A DNA stretch of 64,000 nt, from contig QBLS01000003.1 in assembly GCA_003249015.1 (NCBI GenBank), forward strand, positions 193,586 through 257,585, written 5' to 3'. Each line of letters begins with the position of its first letter. Positions within the stretch are counted from its first letter, which is position 1. Source of the DNA: Pseudanabaena sp. Lineage in GTDB: Bacteria > Cyanobacteriota > Cyanobacteriia > Pseudanabaenales > Pseudanabaenaceae. The translations under genes were made by a program, and so were the position numbers. A model generated the notes under the pieces. The model made no database searches, had not been told where the DNA came from, and saw nothing but the letters and a program-made list of their open reading frames with translations. Below, one piece after another: positions 52,676 to 62,121 of the stretch.

Positions 52676-55111
52676 ATGACTAGCTCAACTTTTGCCTCAG
52701 AAACATCTAGAACTGTTCCCAAAGAACGTGCCTTAATACTTTGGTTTGAAGAAGTGGGAATTGCTGACATTCCCCTTGTGGGTGGAAAAAATGCTTCATT
52801 GGGAGAGATGATTCGGCAACTACAACCTAAAGGTGTGAATGTTCCCAATGGATTCGCCACCACTGCCTATGCATTCCGTCATTTTATCGAAAAGGCTGGA
52901 TTAGAAGCAAAACTACGCGAACTCTTTGCTGATCTTGATGTTGAGGACATGAATAACCTGCGCGATCGCGGTCGAATGGCAAGAGCCTTGATGCTCAGCA
53001 CGCCATTTCCTGACGATTTGCAAATGGCGATCGCTATGTCCTATCAAAAGCTATGCGATTGCTACGAATGCGGCAAAGAATCTGATGTTGCTGTCCGCTC
53101 CAGTGCCACGGCTGAGGACTTACCCGATGCCAGCTTTGCAGGACAACAGGAAACCTATTTAAACGTTTACGGTGCGAATGAAGTTGTTGATGCTTGCCAT
53201 CGCTGCTTTGCGTCACTATTTACTGATCGCGCCATTTCCTACCGCACCATCAACGGCTTCGATCATTTCGATATTGCCCTCTCCGTTGGCGTACAAAAGA
53301 TGGTGCGTTCCGATCTCGCCTCCTCTGGTGTGATGTTTTCCATCGACACGGAGACAGGCTTTAAAAATGCAGCGTTAATCACTGCCGCCTATGGCTTAGG
53401 TGAAAACGTGGTGCAGGGTGCAGTCAACCCCGATGAGTATTTTGTTTTCAAACCCACTCTCAAACAAGGCTTCCGTCCCATTCTCGAAAAGCGCCTCGGC
53501 ACAAAAGAAATCAAGATGGTCTATGACATTGGCGGCGGTAAGCTGACCAAGAATATTCCCGTCCCAGTTTCCGAACGAGTCAAGTTCGCAATTACCGATG
53601 ATGAGATTCTCAAACTCGCAGAATGGGCTTGCATCATCGAAGAACACTATTCAGAAGTGCGCGGCAAGCTGTCACCGATGGATATTGAATGGGCGAAGGA
53701 TGGACGCACTGGAGAATTGTTCATCGTTCAAGCAAGACCTGAAACCGTGCAATCTCAAAAGTCAGGTAACATTCTCAGGAACTATAAACTGAATGGTTCT
53801 AGTGATGTGCTGATTACAGGTCGTGCTGTGGGCGAGATGATCGGTCAAGGTAAAGCGAATGTAATTTTGGAAGTCCATAACATCGAAGATTTCCAAGCAG
53901 GGCAAGTGCTAGTCACTAACAAGACTGACCCCGACTGGGAACCAATCATGAAAAAGGCTAGTGCGATCGTCACTAACCAAGGTGGACGTACCTGCCACGC
54001 CGCCATCATTGCGCGAGAAATGGGTATTCCTGCGATCGTGGGTTGCGGCAATGCCACAGGCGTTCTCAAAACTGGTCAGGAAGTCACGATTTCCTGTGCT
54101 GAAGGTGAAGAAGGCAAAGTTTACGAAGGGCTAGTCCCCTTTGAAGTAATCGAGACTTCCCTCGATAATTTGCCCAAACTCTCCACTAAGATCTTGATGA
54201 ATGTGGGCAATCCCGAAGAAGCCTTTGGATTGTCTTCCATTCCCTGCGATGGCGTTGGCTTAGCCCGTATGGAATTCATCATCGCCAACCATATCAAGGC
54301 ACATCCTCTTGCCCTAATGAACTTTGACACCCTCGAAGACAAGGCGGCAAAATGGGAAATTTCGCAACTGACAGCACGCTATGAAAACAAGGCTGACTTC
54401 TTTGTAGATAAGCTAGCTCACGGTATCGGCACGATCTCCGCCGCCTTCTATCCCAAACCCGTTGTCGTGAGAATGTCCGACTTCAAGAGCAACGAATACG
54501 CCAATCTCCTCGGTGGTCGCGCCTTTGAACCAGTAGAAGAAAACCCTATGATCGGCTGGCGTGGAGCTTCCCGCTACTACGATCCTAAATACCGCGAAGC
54601 CTATGGCTTAGAATGCCAAGCCCTCAAGCGTGTCCGTGATGACATGGGCTTAACCAACGTGATTCCGATGATTCCTTTCTGCCGCACACCCGAAGAAGGT
54701 CGCAAAGTACTTGCAGAAATGGAAAAACACGGCTTGAAACGTGGCGAAAACGGTCTAGAAGTCTATGTGATGTGTGAAATCCCCAGTAACGTAATTTTGG
54801 CGGATGATTTCTCCCAAGTCTTTGACGGTTTCTCCATCGGTTCCAATGACCTCACCCAGTTGACCCTCGGCTTAGATCGAGACTCTTCCCTCGTTGCTCA
54901 TATCTTTGACGAACGCAATGAAGCGGTTAAGTCAATGGTTCGCACGGTCATTCAAAAGGCTAAGGCAAACCATCGTAAGATCGGCATTTGTGGTCAGGCT
55001 CCTAGTGATTATCCTGAGTTTGCCAAGTTCCTTGTTGAGCAAGGCATTGACTCGATCAGTCTCAATCCTGATTCTGTCTTGAAGACGATGCTCGAACTTG
55101 CCAAAATGTAA
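52676..55111 (+). CDS. ppsA: Phosphoenolpyruvate synthase
   Basis: 811 residues, close to the usual 790-820. The N-terminal ATP-grasp domain includes GGKNASLGEM and SSATAEDLPDASFAGQQ. The swivelling domain has the phospho-His in GGRTCHAAIIAREMGIPA. The C-terminal PEP/pyruvate barrel has ARMEFIIANHIKAHPLAL and the Cys in IGICGQAPSDYPEFAKFLVE. It converts pyruvate and ATP to PEP, AMP and phosphate in gluconeogenesis. GGGAG lies 11 bases before the ATG. Confidence 0.97.
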   Translation: MTSSTFASETSRTVPKERALILWFEEVGIADIPLVGGKNASLGEMIRQLQPKGVNVPNGFATTAYAFRHFIEKAGLEAKLRELFADLDVEDMNNLRDRGRMARALMLSTPFPDDLQMAIAMSYQKLCDCYECGKESDVAVRSSATAEDLPDASFAGQQETYLNVYGANEVVDACHRCFASLFTDRAISYRTINGFDHFDIALSVGVQKMVRSDLASSGVMFSIDTETGFKNAALITAAYGLGENVVQGAVNPDEYFVFKPTLKQGFRPILEKRLGTKEIKMVYDIGGGKLTKNIPVPVSERVKFAITDDEILKLAEWACIIEEHYSEVRGKLSPMDIEWAKDGRTGELFIVQARPETVQSQKSGNILRNYKLNGSSDVLITGRAVGEMIGQGKANVILEVHNIEDFQAGQVLVTNKTDPDWEPIMKKASAIVTNQGGRTCHAAIIAREMGIPAIVGCGNATGVLKTGQEVTISCAEGEEGKVYEGLVPFEVIETSLDNLPKLSTKILMNVGNPEEAFGLSSIPCDGVGLARMEFIIANHIKAHPLALMNFDTLEDKAAKWEISQLTARYENKADFFVDKLAHGIGTISAAFYPKPVVVRMSDFKSNEYANLLGGRAFEPVEENPMIGWRGASRYYDPKYREAYGLECQALKRVRDDMGLTNVIPMIPFCRTPEEGRKVLAEMEKHGLKRGENGLEVYVMCEIPSNVILADDFSQVFDGFSIGSNDLTQLTLGLDRDSSLVAHIFDERNEAVKSMVRTVIQKAKANHRKIGICGQAPSDYPEFAKFLVEQGIDSISLNPDSVLKTMLELAKM

Positions 55112-55113
55112 AT

Positions 55114-55143
55114 AAAAAAGCGGCGCTTAGCGTCGCTTTTTTA
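55114..55143 (+). terminator. Rho-independent terminator of ppsA
   Basis: AAAAAAGCGGCGC, TTA, GCGTCGCTTTTTT (one mismatch) followed by more T residues directly after the stop. Confidence 0.85.
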
Positions 55144-55207
55144 TTGTTTGAAAAGTTGAACATAACCTATATTCTTCTCAACAACTAAAAATCTCACATC
55201 AATATTT

Positions 55208-55987
55208 TTAAGTTTTCAGGTCTAGTGAGTCAATTCCCCTATGCAAAACTTTTAGCAGATAGCCGAAAGATCTTTCTTCATCATAATCAAACTTTTCAAT
55301 CATTTTCCCCAACAATTTATTTAATTCAATTAGAGTTTTGTCTTGGAGCATTCTGTAAATATCTTGTCCAAGTAGATAAATATTTGCATCAAGGAACTCA
55401 ACCTCACTATTAGCGAGTTCTTTAGATAACTCTTTGAAAATTCGTTCCTCGTCTTCGTCTTCATATTTCGATAATATAAACTCAATATCTTCTAAATCTT
55501 TTTGTTTTTTGCGATCGCCCCACGCAAAAATCTTGAGGACTACAAAAGATGGAATATCAATTACTTGAATTTGTAAATCATCAATATTAGTAGTTACGGC
55601 ATAAGAGAGCGCTTCATCAAAACCCAGAACGCTCATGGGACTGCCACTATCATCCCAAATAATTTCTTGGTCGGGTTTACCAATTGCACCAAAAGGGACG
55701 ATATCAACGTCGATAGCGGTTTTAATATGTTTGAATCTATGAGCAGTTTTTGTAGATTGAAAGATTGGAGGATCGCCATCTATTAAAGCTTCACCTAGTT
55801 TTTGATAAGTTTCCCAGCTATCTATAGATATTGCCACGTCCCAGTCTTTTGTGCCTCTCCCTTCACCAAATTTTTGATCAAATATAATTAACCTAGCTCC
55901 TGCTCCAACTAAAATCATTGGTAAATTCAGTATTTTGACGATGGCTGTTAGGTCAGCTAAAACCTGCTTCTCTCTGGAATCAATCAT
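55208..55987 (-). CDS. AbiEii-like nucleotidyltransferase toxin (type IV TA)
   Basis: 259 residues. The nucleotidyltransferase core is visible: MILVGAGARLIIFD, then RGTKDWDVAISID (T-K-D-x-D pattern) and TAIDVDIVPFG. Helical, acidic C-terminal half. AbiEii toxins act on tRNA, and this gene follows an AbiEi-like gene with a 1-base overlap (TAATG), the expected arrangement. AT-rich; a single HIP1 site. Family assignment is by motif and context. Confidence 0.78.
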   Translation of the reverse strand: MIDSREKQVLADLTAIVKILNLPMILVGAGARLIIFDQKFGEGRGTKDWDVAISIDSWETYQKLGEALIDGDPPIFQSTKTAHRFKHIKTAIDVDIVPFGAIGKPDQEIIWDDSGSPMSVLGFDEALSYAVTTNIDDLQIQVIDIPSFVVLKIFAWGDRKKQKDLEDIEFILSKYEDEDEERIFKELSKELANSEVEFLDANIYLLGQDIYRMLQDKTLIELNKLLGKMIEKFDYDEERSFGYLLKVLHRGIDSLDLKT

Positions 55988-57078
55988 TATCTTTGCGCTA
56001 TTTCCTCAATATATTTATCAAAAATAAGTTGAGCAGTTTCTTTCAATCGACTATCCCCAGTACGAACTAGTTCTGCATGAATTAGTAATGGATTGATAAT
56101 ATGATCAGTCTGCCCTCCGTATTCATAGCTACTACCATATTGACCAATATCTTGAAAAAAAGTAATATTTCCTTCGGGATTTGGCTTAAGCCTGAACGAA
56201 ACTGCTATTTCACGATGATAATCAATTGTTTCTTTATGGAGGTGTAAGGTCACACTACTAGGACGGAGATGTCCAGTGATAATTGATGCTGCAAACTCAC
56301 CACCTATTGAATATTTGTAAACACCTGCAAACATTTTGATCATATTTTCAATCTCTGAGAGACTTTGCTTTCCTATTGGGCTGTATGTCTCAATCAATAA
56401 TTTTGCACGTAATCTTTCTGCATATCCAAACTCCCATCTCTCTAGAAGTTTGACATAATCAACTATCCCATATCCTCTTTTCTCACGTCTAATAAAATCT
56501 AAATCTTGGAGTTTTTTTAAAGTGCTTTTTACCGTTTTTGCAGTAACACCAGACATATCGGCAATATCACTAATTTGTTTATCAAAATTATTATTCGTAG
56601 AAATAAGTTTTTGGGGATATGTAAGCAAGGTACACATGACTTGTAAAGCCGCAGCAGTAATTTCTAAAGATTTATTTGTATTGTCTTTAAATGTTTGATT
56701 GCGAACTGCTATATAAATATCTGAGCTATTCAGATAGATGTTGCCATCAATATCAATAAATTCAATATCTCTCTCTAAGAGTCTATCTACAACCAGACTA
56801 GATAGACTGCGAGTAACTAATAAAGGTCTTTGTTTATTATTCAGTCTTTTCCCTAAATTGGCAAAATATTCAGCAACTTGATCAACTATGTGATTTGTTA
56901 TTCCAGTTTTGATTTCACATATATAATTAGTCGTCTTATTAGATGTACTAATTATTAACTCTCCATCAGCTAAAACTTCACTAGAAAAATAAGGTTCTCC
57001 TTGAATCGTTGCCTTAATGTTGGGTAGCGATTCTAGAAATATCAGACATTTTTGGAAGAATGGATTTTTAGGGTACAT
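55987..57078 (-). CDS. AbiEi-like winged-helix antitoxin/regulator (type IV TA)
   Basis: 363 residues. An N-terminal nuclease-like or sensor region (ELIISTSNKTTNYICEIKTG) precedes a winged HTH around residues 165-205 (ISDIADMSGVTAKTVKSTLK then KLQDLDFIRREKRGYGIVDY). The C-terminal part includes KYSIGGEFAASIITGHLRPS, characteristic of AbiEi-type proteins. It is upstream of the nucleotidyltransferase gene and should repress the shared promoter. It is longer than the classical AbiEi (about 200 residues), so it belongs to a variant subgroup. Confidence 0.78.
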   Translation of the reverse strand: MYPKNPFFQKCLIFLESLPNIKATIQGEPYFSSEVLADGELIISTSNKTTNYICEIKTGITNHIVDQVAEYFANLGKRLNNKQRPLLVTRSLSSLVVDRLLERDIEFIDIDGNIYLNSSDIYIAVRNQTFKDNTNKSLEITAAALQVMCTLLTYPQKLISTNNNFDKQISDIADMSGVTAKTVKSTLKKLQDLDFIRREKRGYGIVDYVKLLERWEFGYAERLRAKLLIETYSPIGKQSLSEIENMIKMFAGVYKYSIGGEFAASIITGHLRPSSVTLHLHKETIDYHREIAVSFRLKPNPEGNITFFQDIGQYGSSYEYGGQTDHIINPLLIHAELVRTGDSRLKETAQLIFDKYIEEIAQR

Positions 57079-57644
57079 GAAGTTTTTTCAATTAACCTTA
57101 GATTGAAATTAATTATAACCTGCAAAAAATCTTTATGATACCTATGCCATTTTGAAGCAACCCAAAGTTAGTTCTATCTCAAATTTAGTCGCTATTTGAT
57201 GTTGATATCTAGGCGATCGCTTTTGTGGGTAATGAGAAACAATCGCTGTTTGATTTGGAGAAATGGGCGATTAGCTTGTAATTATAAACCTAGTCAAACT
57301 CTCAAAGATTGCCCAAGCCTCTCATTGTCAGCTAACTTCCCAACAGTCTTAATGCCTAAACTTCTACTTACAGTATAGATGCTATTCTTAACTGCAATTA
57401 CAAACTTTCCATCAAACAAAGAGCTTGCTTTACTGCTTAATGTCACAAGCCGAAGGGTTACAACGAGCTGTCACGGTGCAAAGCCTCACAACTGAGTAAG
57501 ACTATGGAGATCGGGTTGTATCATTGACTGCTTGCCATTCTGGAGACAGACTAAGGATCAATGTAATTTATACTTGAAACACTCACCTCGTTGAAGCGAT
57601 GGTGATTCTTAATGCATTAACAAACGTAGCGATCGCAGGCAAAC
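57079..57644. other. Intergenic stretch before era, no gene seen
   Basis: 566 bases with scattered HIP1 sites and no open frame with a believable start. The last about 250 bases should carry the era promoter. No tRNA or repeat family was recognised in it. Confidence 0.4.
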
Positions 57645-58550
57645 ATGATTCCAGAATCGGGTGAAGGTTTTAAATCGGGCTTTGTAGCACTAGTGGGACG
57701 ACCGAATGTGGGTAAGTCCACTTTGCTCAATGCCCTAATTGGTCAAAAAATAGCCATTACCTCGCCTGTTGCCCAGACCACTCGCAACCGCCTACGTGGA
57801 ATCTTAACGCTACCAGAATCGCAAATCGTCCTTGTCGATACTCCAGGGATTCACAAACCGCACCATTTGCTTGGACAAACGATTGTCAGAAATGCGATCG
57901 GGGCAATCTCTTCGGTGGATGTCACTGTTTTAGTTGTTGATGGTAGCGATCGCATGGGGACGGGGGATCTTTTTGTTGCCGAAACTATCCTTCAGAGCAA
58001 AGTACCGACGATTCTAGGCATCAATAAAATCGATTTACTTGATGAAACTAAAGATACGGTCTCCAGTTATGAAAGCTTTGCGGCTGAACATGGTTGGCAA
58101 TCCGCTCAGTTTTCATCCACCACAGGCGAAGGCTTGGAAGCTCTGCAAGCGATGATGTGCGATCGCTTGCCGCTGGGACCTTACTACTATCCTCCCGACT
58201 TGGTAACCGATCAGCCCGAACGTTTCATCATGGGTGAGTTAATTCGTGAGCAGATTCTCTTGCTTACTCGCGAAGAGATACCGCACTCGGTAGCTGTCAG
58301 CATCGATCAGGTCGATGAGCAACCCAAAATCACACGGGTAATGGCAACGATCCATGTGGAGAGAGATTCCCAAAAAGGAATTTTGATCGGTAAGAAGGGA
58401 CAAATGCTGAAGGAAATTGGCACACAGGCAAGGATGCAGATGCAGAAGATGATTATGGGATCTGTGCATTTGGAAATGTTTGTGAAAGTTCAACCTAAAT
58501 GGCGATCGTCCCGTTTCCAACTCTCCGATCTTGGCTATCGAGTGGAATAA
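57645..58550 (+). CDS. era: GTPase Era
   Basis: 301 residues. G1 GRPNVGKSTLLNAL, G2 around TTRNRLRG, G3 DTPGIHKPHH and G4 NKIDLL form the GTPase domain. The C-terminal KH domain has GQMLKEIGTQARMQMQKMIM. Era binds 16S rRNA and is needed for 30S assembly. Length is standard. The start MIPESGEGFKSGFVAL is the first in-frame Met. Confidence 0.97.
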   Translation: MIPESGEGFKSGFVALVGRPNVGKSTLLNALIGQKIAITSPVAQTTRNRLRGILTLPESQIVLVDTPGIHKPHHLLGQTIVRNAIGAISSVDVTVLVVDGSDRMGTGDLFVAETILQSKVPTILGINKIDLLDETKDTVSSYESFAAEHGWQSAQFSSTTGEGLEALQAMMCDRLPLGPYYYPPDLVTDQPERFIMGELIREQILLLTREEIPHSVAVSIDQVDEQPKITRVMATIHVERDSQKGILIGKKGQMLKEIGTQARMQMQKMIMGSVHLEMFVKVQPKWRSSRFQLSDLGYRVE

Positions 58551-58555
58551 AGAAC

Positions 58556-58590
58556 CTTTAAAAAGGCTGGCTACGCCAGCCTTTTTAAAG
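58556..58590. terminator. Hairpin terminator of era
   Basis: CTTTAAAAAGGCTGGC, TAC, GCCAGCCTTTTTAAAG, beginning six bases after the stop. Confidence 0.8.
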
Positions 58591-58601
58591 TAGAAATAAA
58601 A

Positions 58602-58636
58602 GCTGTGCCGTCCGCTTAGCGGGTGACACAGCTTAT
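58602..58636. repeat. Family-2-type hairpin core
   Basis: AAGCTGTGCCGTCCGC and GCGGGTGACACAGCTT, related to the centres of 27166, 39129 and 60986. No AGTAGCT ends are present. Confidence 0.6.
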
Positions 58637-58670
58637 GTCTTTAAATTTTAAATATCAATTCAAAGAAAGT

Positions 58671-59105
58671 ATGACTACTTCTGATTCAATCTCAACTAAA
58701 GAAACTTTTTTATCTTCTCTATTATTAGAACTAATTGAAATTCTGCGCGATCGCCAAGGAGAAACATGGGCTGCGATCGCCCTAATCGCTACTGGTAAAT
58801 CCGCCACGATCGCGATCGATGATACCCGTCTATTTTTACAGGTAGATCAGGACTTAGTTGTGACGGTGAGCAAGGCTGAAGCTGAGGCAAGCAATGACTT
58901 TGAGAGCAATGGCATCACTTTAAAAAATGTCATTTTTGGTAGATCTTCCCTTGATAAGTCCGTTGCTTCTGGCAAGATTTTTATTCGTGCTAGTTTTGGC
59001 GATTTACTCAAGATTCGCACTATAGTTGCGTCAGTGCTGGCTGATACTGTCAATGAACCAAGGCTAGCCAGCCTATGGCAAAGATTTGATCAAGAATGGA
59101 ATTAA
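58671..59105 (+). CDS. Conserved hypothetical protein
   Basis: 144 residues from the ATG at 58671, which has AAAGAAAG just upstream; a longer GTG start at 58623 would translate the hairpin repeat. TWAAIALIATGKSATIAIDD and DLVVTVSKAEAEASNDF show alternating strands, while the C-terminal part SFGDLLKIRTIVASVL is helical. No signal peptide, no membrane segment and no family recognised. Soluble cytoplasmic protein of unknown role. Confidence 0.65.
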   Translation: MTTSDSISTKETFLSSLLLELIEILRDRQGETWAAIALIATGKSATIAIDDTRLFLQVDQDLVVTVSKAEAEASNDFESNGITLKNVIFGRSSLDKSVASGKIFIRASFGDLLKIRTIVASVLADTVNEPRLASLWQRFDQEWN

Positions 59106-59124
59106 AGTGCTTTGCGCTCAAATC

Positions 59125-59185
59125 CAAACCAAGTGAAGATTTAAAAACGTTGCTTTGCAACGTTTTTAAATCTTCTCTTGGTTTG
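59125..59185. terminator. Hairpin after the hypothetical gene
   Basis: GAAGATTTAAAAACGTTG and CAACGTTTTTAAATCTTC around CTTTG (59135-59175), with outer CAAACCAAG/CTTGGTTTG arms. Confidence 0.65.
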
Positions 59186-59194
59186 TTTGAGAGG

Positions 59195-59322
59195 TATCGT
59201 AATTTTAAATCTTGAGAAGAGGCTTCGACGCTTCGACAAGCTCAGTGCATCGCTTCGCTGAGCCAACATATACTGCTGGCTGAGCGAAGTCGAAGCCCTA
59301 ACTCTCATTTGAAACAGCTATA
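59195..59322. mobile_element. Family-1 MITE, copy C (128 bp, reversed)
   Basis: Starts TATCGTAATTTTAAAT and ends TTTGAAACAGCTATA; the centre has the GGCTGAGCGAAGTCGAAGCC block. Same length as copies A and B, opposite orientation. Confidence 0.78.
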
Positions 59323-59326
59323 ATTG

Positions 59327-60073
59327 CTACAGCTTGACTTTACTTAAAATGGATAAAGTTCCAAATCCAATCAAAATCACTCCACTGCTCCAATTGAGCC
59401 AACTCGACCAACGGCGCAATTCTAAAAACTGCTTAATTACGCCTGTAAATGTACCTGCGATCGCTAAGGGCAAGACGGAACCGATCGCATAGGCAAGTAA
59501 TAATTCTGTTCCCATGATTAAATTGCCTGAGCCTGAAACCCAAGCTAACAGAGTCACTAACACAGGCGTACTACAAGGCGAAGCCACAAAACCAAAGGAA
59601 AAGCCAATTAATAGCGATCGCAATCCCTTGGGCAAAGTATCTGATACTTCCCAATTGCCGAAGCTCGGTAAACGCAAAGAAATAACTTCCAATAGCTGCA
59701 AGCCCATCACAATTGCCACTATTCCCATTACCACCGACCAGCCCCAAGCGGTCTGTCCATAGATTTTGCCCAGCAGAGCCGCCGCTAGTCCAAATCCTGT
59801 TAAGGCGATCGCAAATCCTAGACAAAACCAAGCTGATTGCAAAGCCGATTTCCAAGTGCTTTTAGATTCATAACCACCGATATAACCGATCGTCAGCGGC
59901 AACATTGAGAGCGTGCAAGGTGTAAGGCTAGTTACTAGTCCCGCCAAGAATACAATTCCCACACTTACCCATGCGGCTTGCCATGAAGTTTGGTGGAGCT
60001 GATTATTTACAAGAGCATCTGCCCATTGCTCAAGGTGATAAAGCCAGTTCGATAAAGCAGACAACATAATCAC
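59327..60073 (-). CDS. ccdA: Cytochrome c biogenesis protein CcdA
   Basis: 248 residues with six membrane helices. FLAGLVTSLTPCTLSMLPLT and GFSFGFVASPCSTPVLVTLL carry the two redox Cys of CcdA. CcdA carries reducing power across the thylakoid or cytoplasmic membrane to CcsX-type thioredoxins for haem attachment to c-type cytochromes. Two in-frame Met codons near the start (60073 and 60067) are possible. No ccs1/ccsA neighbours. Confidence 0.94.
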   Translation of the reverse strand: MIMLSALSNWLYHLEQWADALVNNQLHQTSWQAAWVSVGIVFLAGLVTSLTPCTLSMLPLTIGYIGGYESKSTWKSALQSAWFCLGFAIALTGFGLAAALLGKIYGQTAWGWSVVMGIVAIVMGLQLLEVISLRLPSFGNWEVSDTLPKGLRSLLIGFSFGFVASPCSTPVLVTLLAWVSGSGNLIMGTELLLAYAIGSVLPLAIAGTFTGVIKQFLELRRWSSWLNWSSGVILIGFGTLSILSKVKL

Positions 60074-60126
60074 TTGGTATTGATAAGGATATTCGGCACA
60101 AAGCGCTGAATATCCTTACTATAGCT

Positions 60127-60159
60127 AGTGAGTGGCGGCGCTTCGCGCCGCCACTCACT
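60127..60159. repeat. GGCGGCGC palindrome between ccdA and the TSUP gene
   Basis: AGTGAGTGGCGGCGC, TTC, GCGCCGCCACTCACT. Family-3 core with self-complementary outer arms; lies just after the TSUP stop on the minus strand. Confidence 0.75.
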
Positions 60160-60162
60160 TTT

Positions 60163-60933
60163 TTAGAAATTTCTCCAGAAAAAGTACAGCGTCATCCCTG
60201 AGGCGATGGCAATTACAAATCGTCTGACGATAACTGGAGGGATTTTTTGGGCGTAGTAGGCACTGATATAACCACCGATGGAAGCACCGATCGCCGCGAT
60301 CGCACATTCTCGCCACAAAATTACATTAGCTGCCACAAAGGGAATGATGATCACGGCATTGATGCAACTTGTGAGGATAACTTTGTAGGCATTCATTCGA
60401 TGGATATTGGTCATCCCCATCAGGGCAAAACTAGCTAGAAACAAAATCCCCATACCGCCACCAAAAAAACCACCATAAACCGCAACTATTAGCTGTAAGG
60501 CAATGATCAAGACATCTTGTAAGCCCTTTAACTTAGATAAATAGCCCTGCTGACCTTCTACCCATTTGGTAAGGTTACGGCTAAAAGTAAAAGCGAGAGT
60601 TGCTAATAAAAGTAAGTACGGCAAAACCTGTAAAAAAGTCGCCGATGGAGTTCTCAGCAGTAACACTGCCCCCAACAGTCCGCCAATGATGCCAATGATG
60701 CAGACTTTGATTAGCGATCGCCGATCTTCCTGAAACTCGCGGTAGTAAGCACCTGCACTGGCTAACGTCCCTGGTAATAGGGCGATCGCATTGGTGGCAT
60801 TGGCTGTAATCGGTGGTATACCTACGGACAAAAATGCAGGGAACAAAATAAAGCTCCCCCCTCCCGCTATGCCATTGATTGCCCCCGCTAATATGGCTGC
60901 ACCAAAAATCAATAAGTATTGCCAAAACATCAT
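60163..60933 (-). CDS. TSUP-family (TauE/SafE) sulfite/organic anion exporter-like membrane protein
   Basis: 256 residues, about eight helices. ILAGAINGIAGGGSFILFPA and VYGGFFGGGMGILFLASFAL are the two repeated TauE/SafE motifs. Members move sulfite, sulfoacetate or other anions. No sulfur-metabolism gene is adjacent, so the substrate is open. Start at MMFWQYLLIFGAAIL. Confidence 0.92.
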   Translation of the reverse strand: MMFWQYLLIFGAAILAGAINGIAGGGSFILFPAFLSVGIPPITANATNAIALLPGTLASAGAYYREFQEDRRSLIKVCIIGIIGGLLGAVLLLRTPSATFLQVLPYLLLLATLAFTFSRNLTKWVEGQQGYLSKLKGLQDVLIIALQLIVAVYGGFFGGGMGILFLASFALMGMTNIHRMNAYKVILTSCINAVIIIPFVAANVILWRECAIAAIGASIGGYISAYYAQKIPPVIVRRFVIAIASGMTLYFFWRNF

Positions 60934-60985
60934 GAGGGTTATGCGATTAGTTAAGAAGTCAGGTTTTTGAGCTGTGGCAGATATA

Positions 60986-61086
60986 AGTAGCTAGGCATAA
61001 GTAAACTAAAAACCTAGGAAGCTGTATCGCCCGCTTAGCGGGCGGTACAGCTTCTGGTTTTGGGGTTTTAATTATGGTGAGCTACT
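60986..61086. mobile_element. Family-2 MITE, complete (101 bp)
   Basis: AGTAGCTAGGCATAAGTAA and TTAATTATGGTGAGCTACT ends, TA on both sides (60984-60985, 61087-61088), and a GCTGTATCGCCCGC/GCGGGCGGTACAGC hairpin. The rest of 60934-61315 holds no gene. Confidence 0.82.
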
Positions 61087-61315
61087 TAGTAATTATTGCC
61101 CTAATGAGGTATGCATGATTTTAATGCAACTTACATTGAACAAAGGGCTTAATTCCCTTGCCCATACCTCAATTAGTATCAGAATTGCTATATCCTTTAA
61201 TTTTATTACCGCCAATTTTTCTGCAAATCAATAGGAACATAATTTTTACAGAAAAGTCAAAGGCGCAGGTTGAAAAGGCAAACTAAATAGATATTTTGAG
61301 CTTAAGAGGTTTTGA

Positions 61316-62092
61316 ATGCAGAAAATTAATTTGAGCAGTTTTATGTTGTGTGGTGTGACAGTAGCGATCGCGCTATCTGGGGCTAAATCAGTTAATGCTC
61401 AATCAATGGATGTTCTTTTTGGGCAAGCTTACAATGTGTGGCAAAGTTGGAGGGGCGATGCCCAAAGAGTGCAGGAAATTAGGTCTAGACCGAGTAGACT
61501 TCCAGGTGAGGGCTATGTTGACCGAGAAGCACAGAAATTAGAGGCAAGTCTTGCCAGTGCCACCTCAATTGTCAAAAAGCAAGCGGAAATGCTCAATGAT
61601 CCTGCCTATATTCTGTATCTTACGGGGCATTGGCGGCTATTCCCAACTCCTCAAGGTCAAAAATCGGGCGAGTTTTGTAGTGCTTTCTTCTCAAGAAATG
61701 GCGTGATGCTCACTTTGTCAGGACCTGGTGGCGACTATAGAGGGGCGTTACTTACATTTATGTCAGCAGATATTCCCAAGCCTGAAAAGATGGAAGTAGT
61801 AAAAGTCACCCTCACTCAAGATGATGAACCTTCCGTAACAACGCAAGCGTTCAATTACTCGCCTCCTAATATGCCATTTGGGGCGATCGCTTTTGCGGTT
61901 CCGACTGTAGAGGCGGCTTTGTCTAACATGAAAGATGTTCAGGTTTTTAAGGTGGAGATGGCTGGCAAATCTGTCGCCAAGATCAATTGGCATAGTGGTC
62001 TGGCTGCAGGTGGAGAAATGCGTAAGTGTCTAAATGGTCAACCCTATTCGATCACAACTATCGACATTATGCCGAAGAATATGAAACGATGA
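61316..62092 (+). CDS. Secreted protein of unknown function
   Basis: 258 residues. Signal peptide MQKINLSSFMLCGVTVAIAL with cleavage near SVNAQS. The mature part has ARG-rich helical YNVWQSWRGDAQRVQEIRSR then a strand-rich half (GEFCSAFFSRNGVMLTLSGP, NMPFGAIAFAVPTVEAALSN). Two Cys (GEFC and MRKC) might form a disulfide. No family recognised; periplasmic location inferred. RBS AAGAGG is 8 bases upstream. Confidence 0.75.
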   Translation: MQKINLSSFMLCGVTVAIALSGAKSVNAQSMDVLFGQAYNVWQSWRGDAQRVQEIRSRPSRLPGEGYVDREAQKLEASLASATSIVKKQAEMLNDPAYILYLTGHWRLFPTPQGQKSGEFCSAFFSRNGVMLTLSGPGGDYRGALLTFMSADIPKPEKMEVVKVTLTQDDEPSVTTQAFNYSPPNMPFGAIAFAVPTVEAALSNMKDVQVFKVEMAGKSVAKINWHSGLAAGGEMRKCLNGQPYSITTIDIMPKNMKR

Positions 62093-62121
62093 ATACTGAT
62101 TTATAGCTTTTGTAAAACAAA

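Noticed and set aside
57420-57600. Possible structured RNA or tRNA upstream of era
   Set aside because: No cloverleaf, T-loop consensus or known RNA motif could be matched by eye. A covariance search would be needed.
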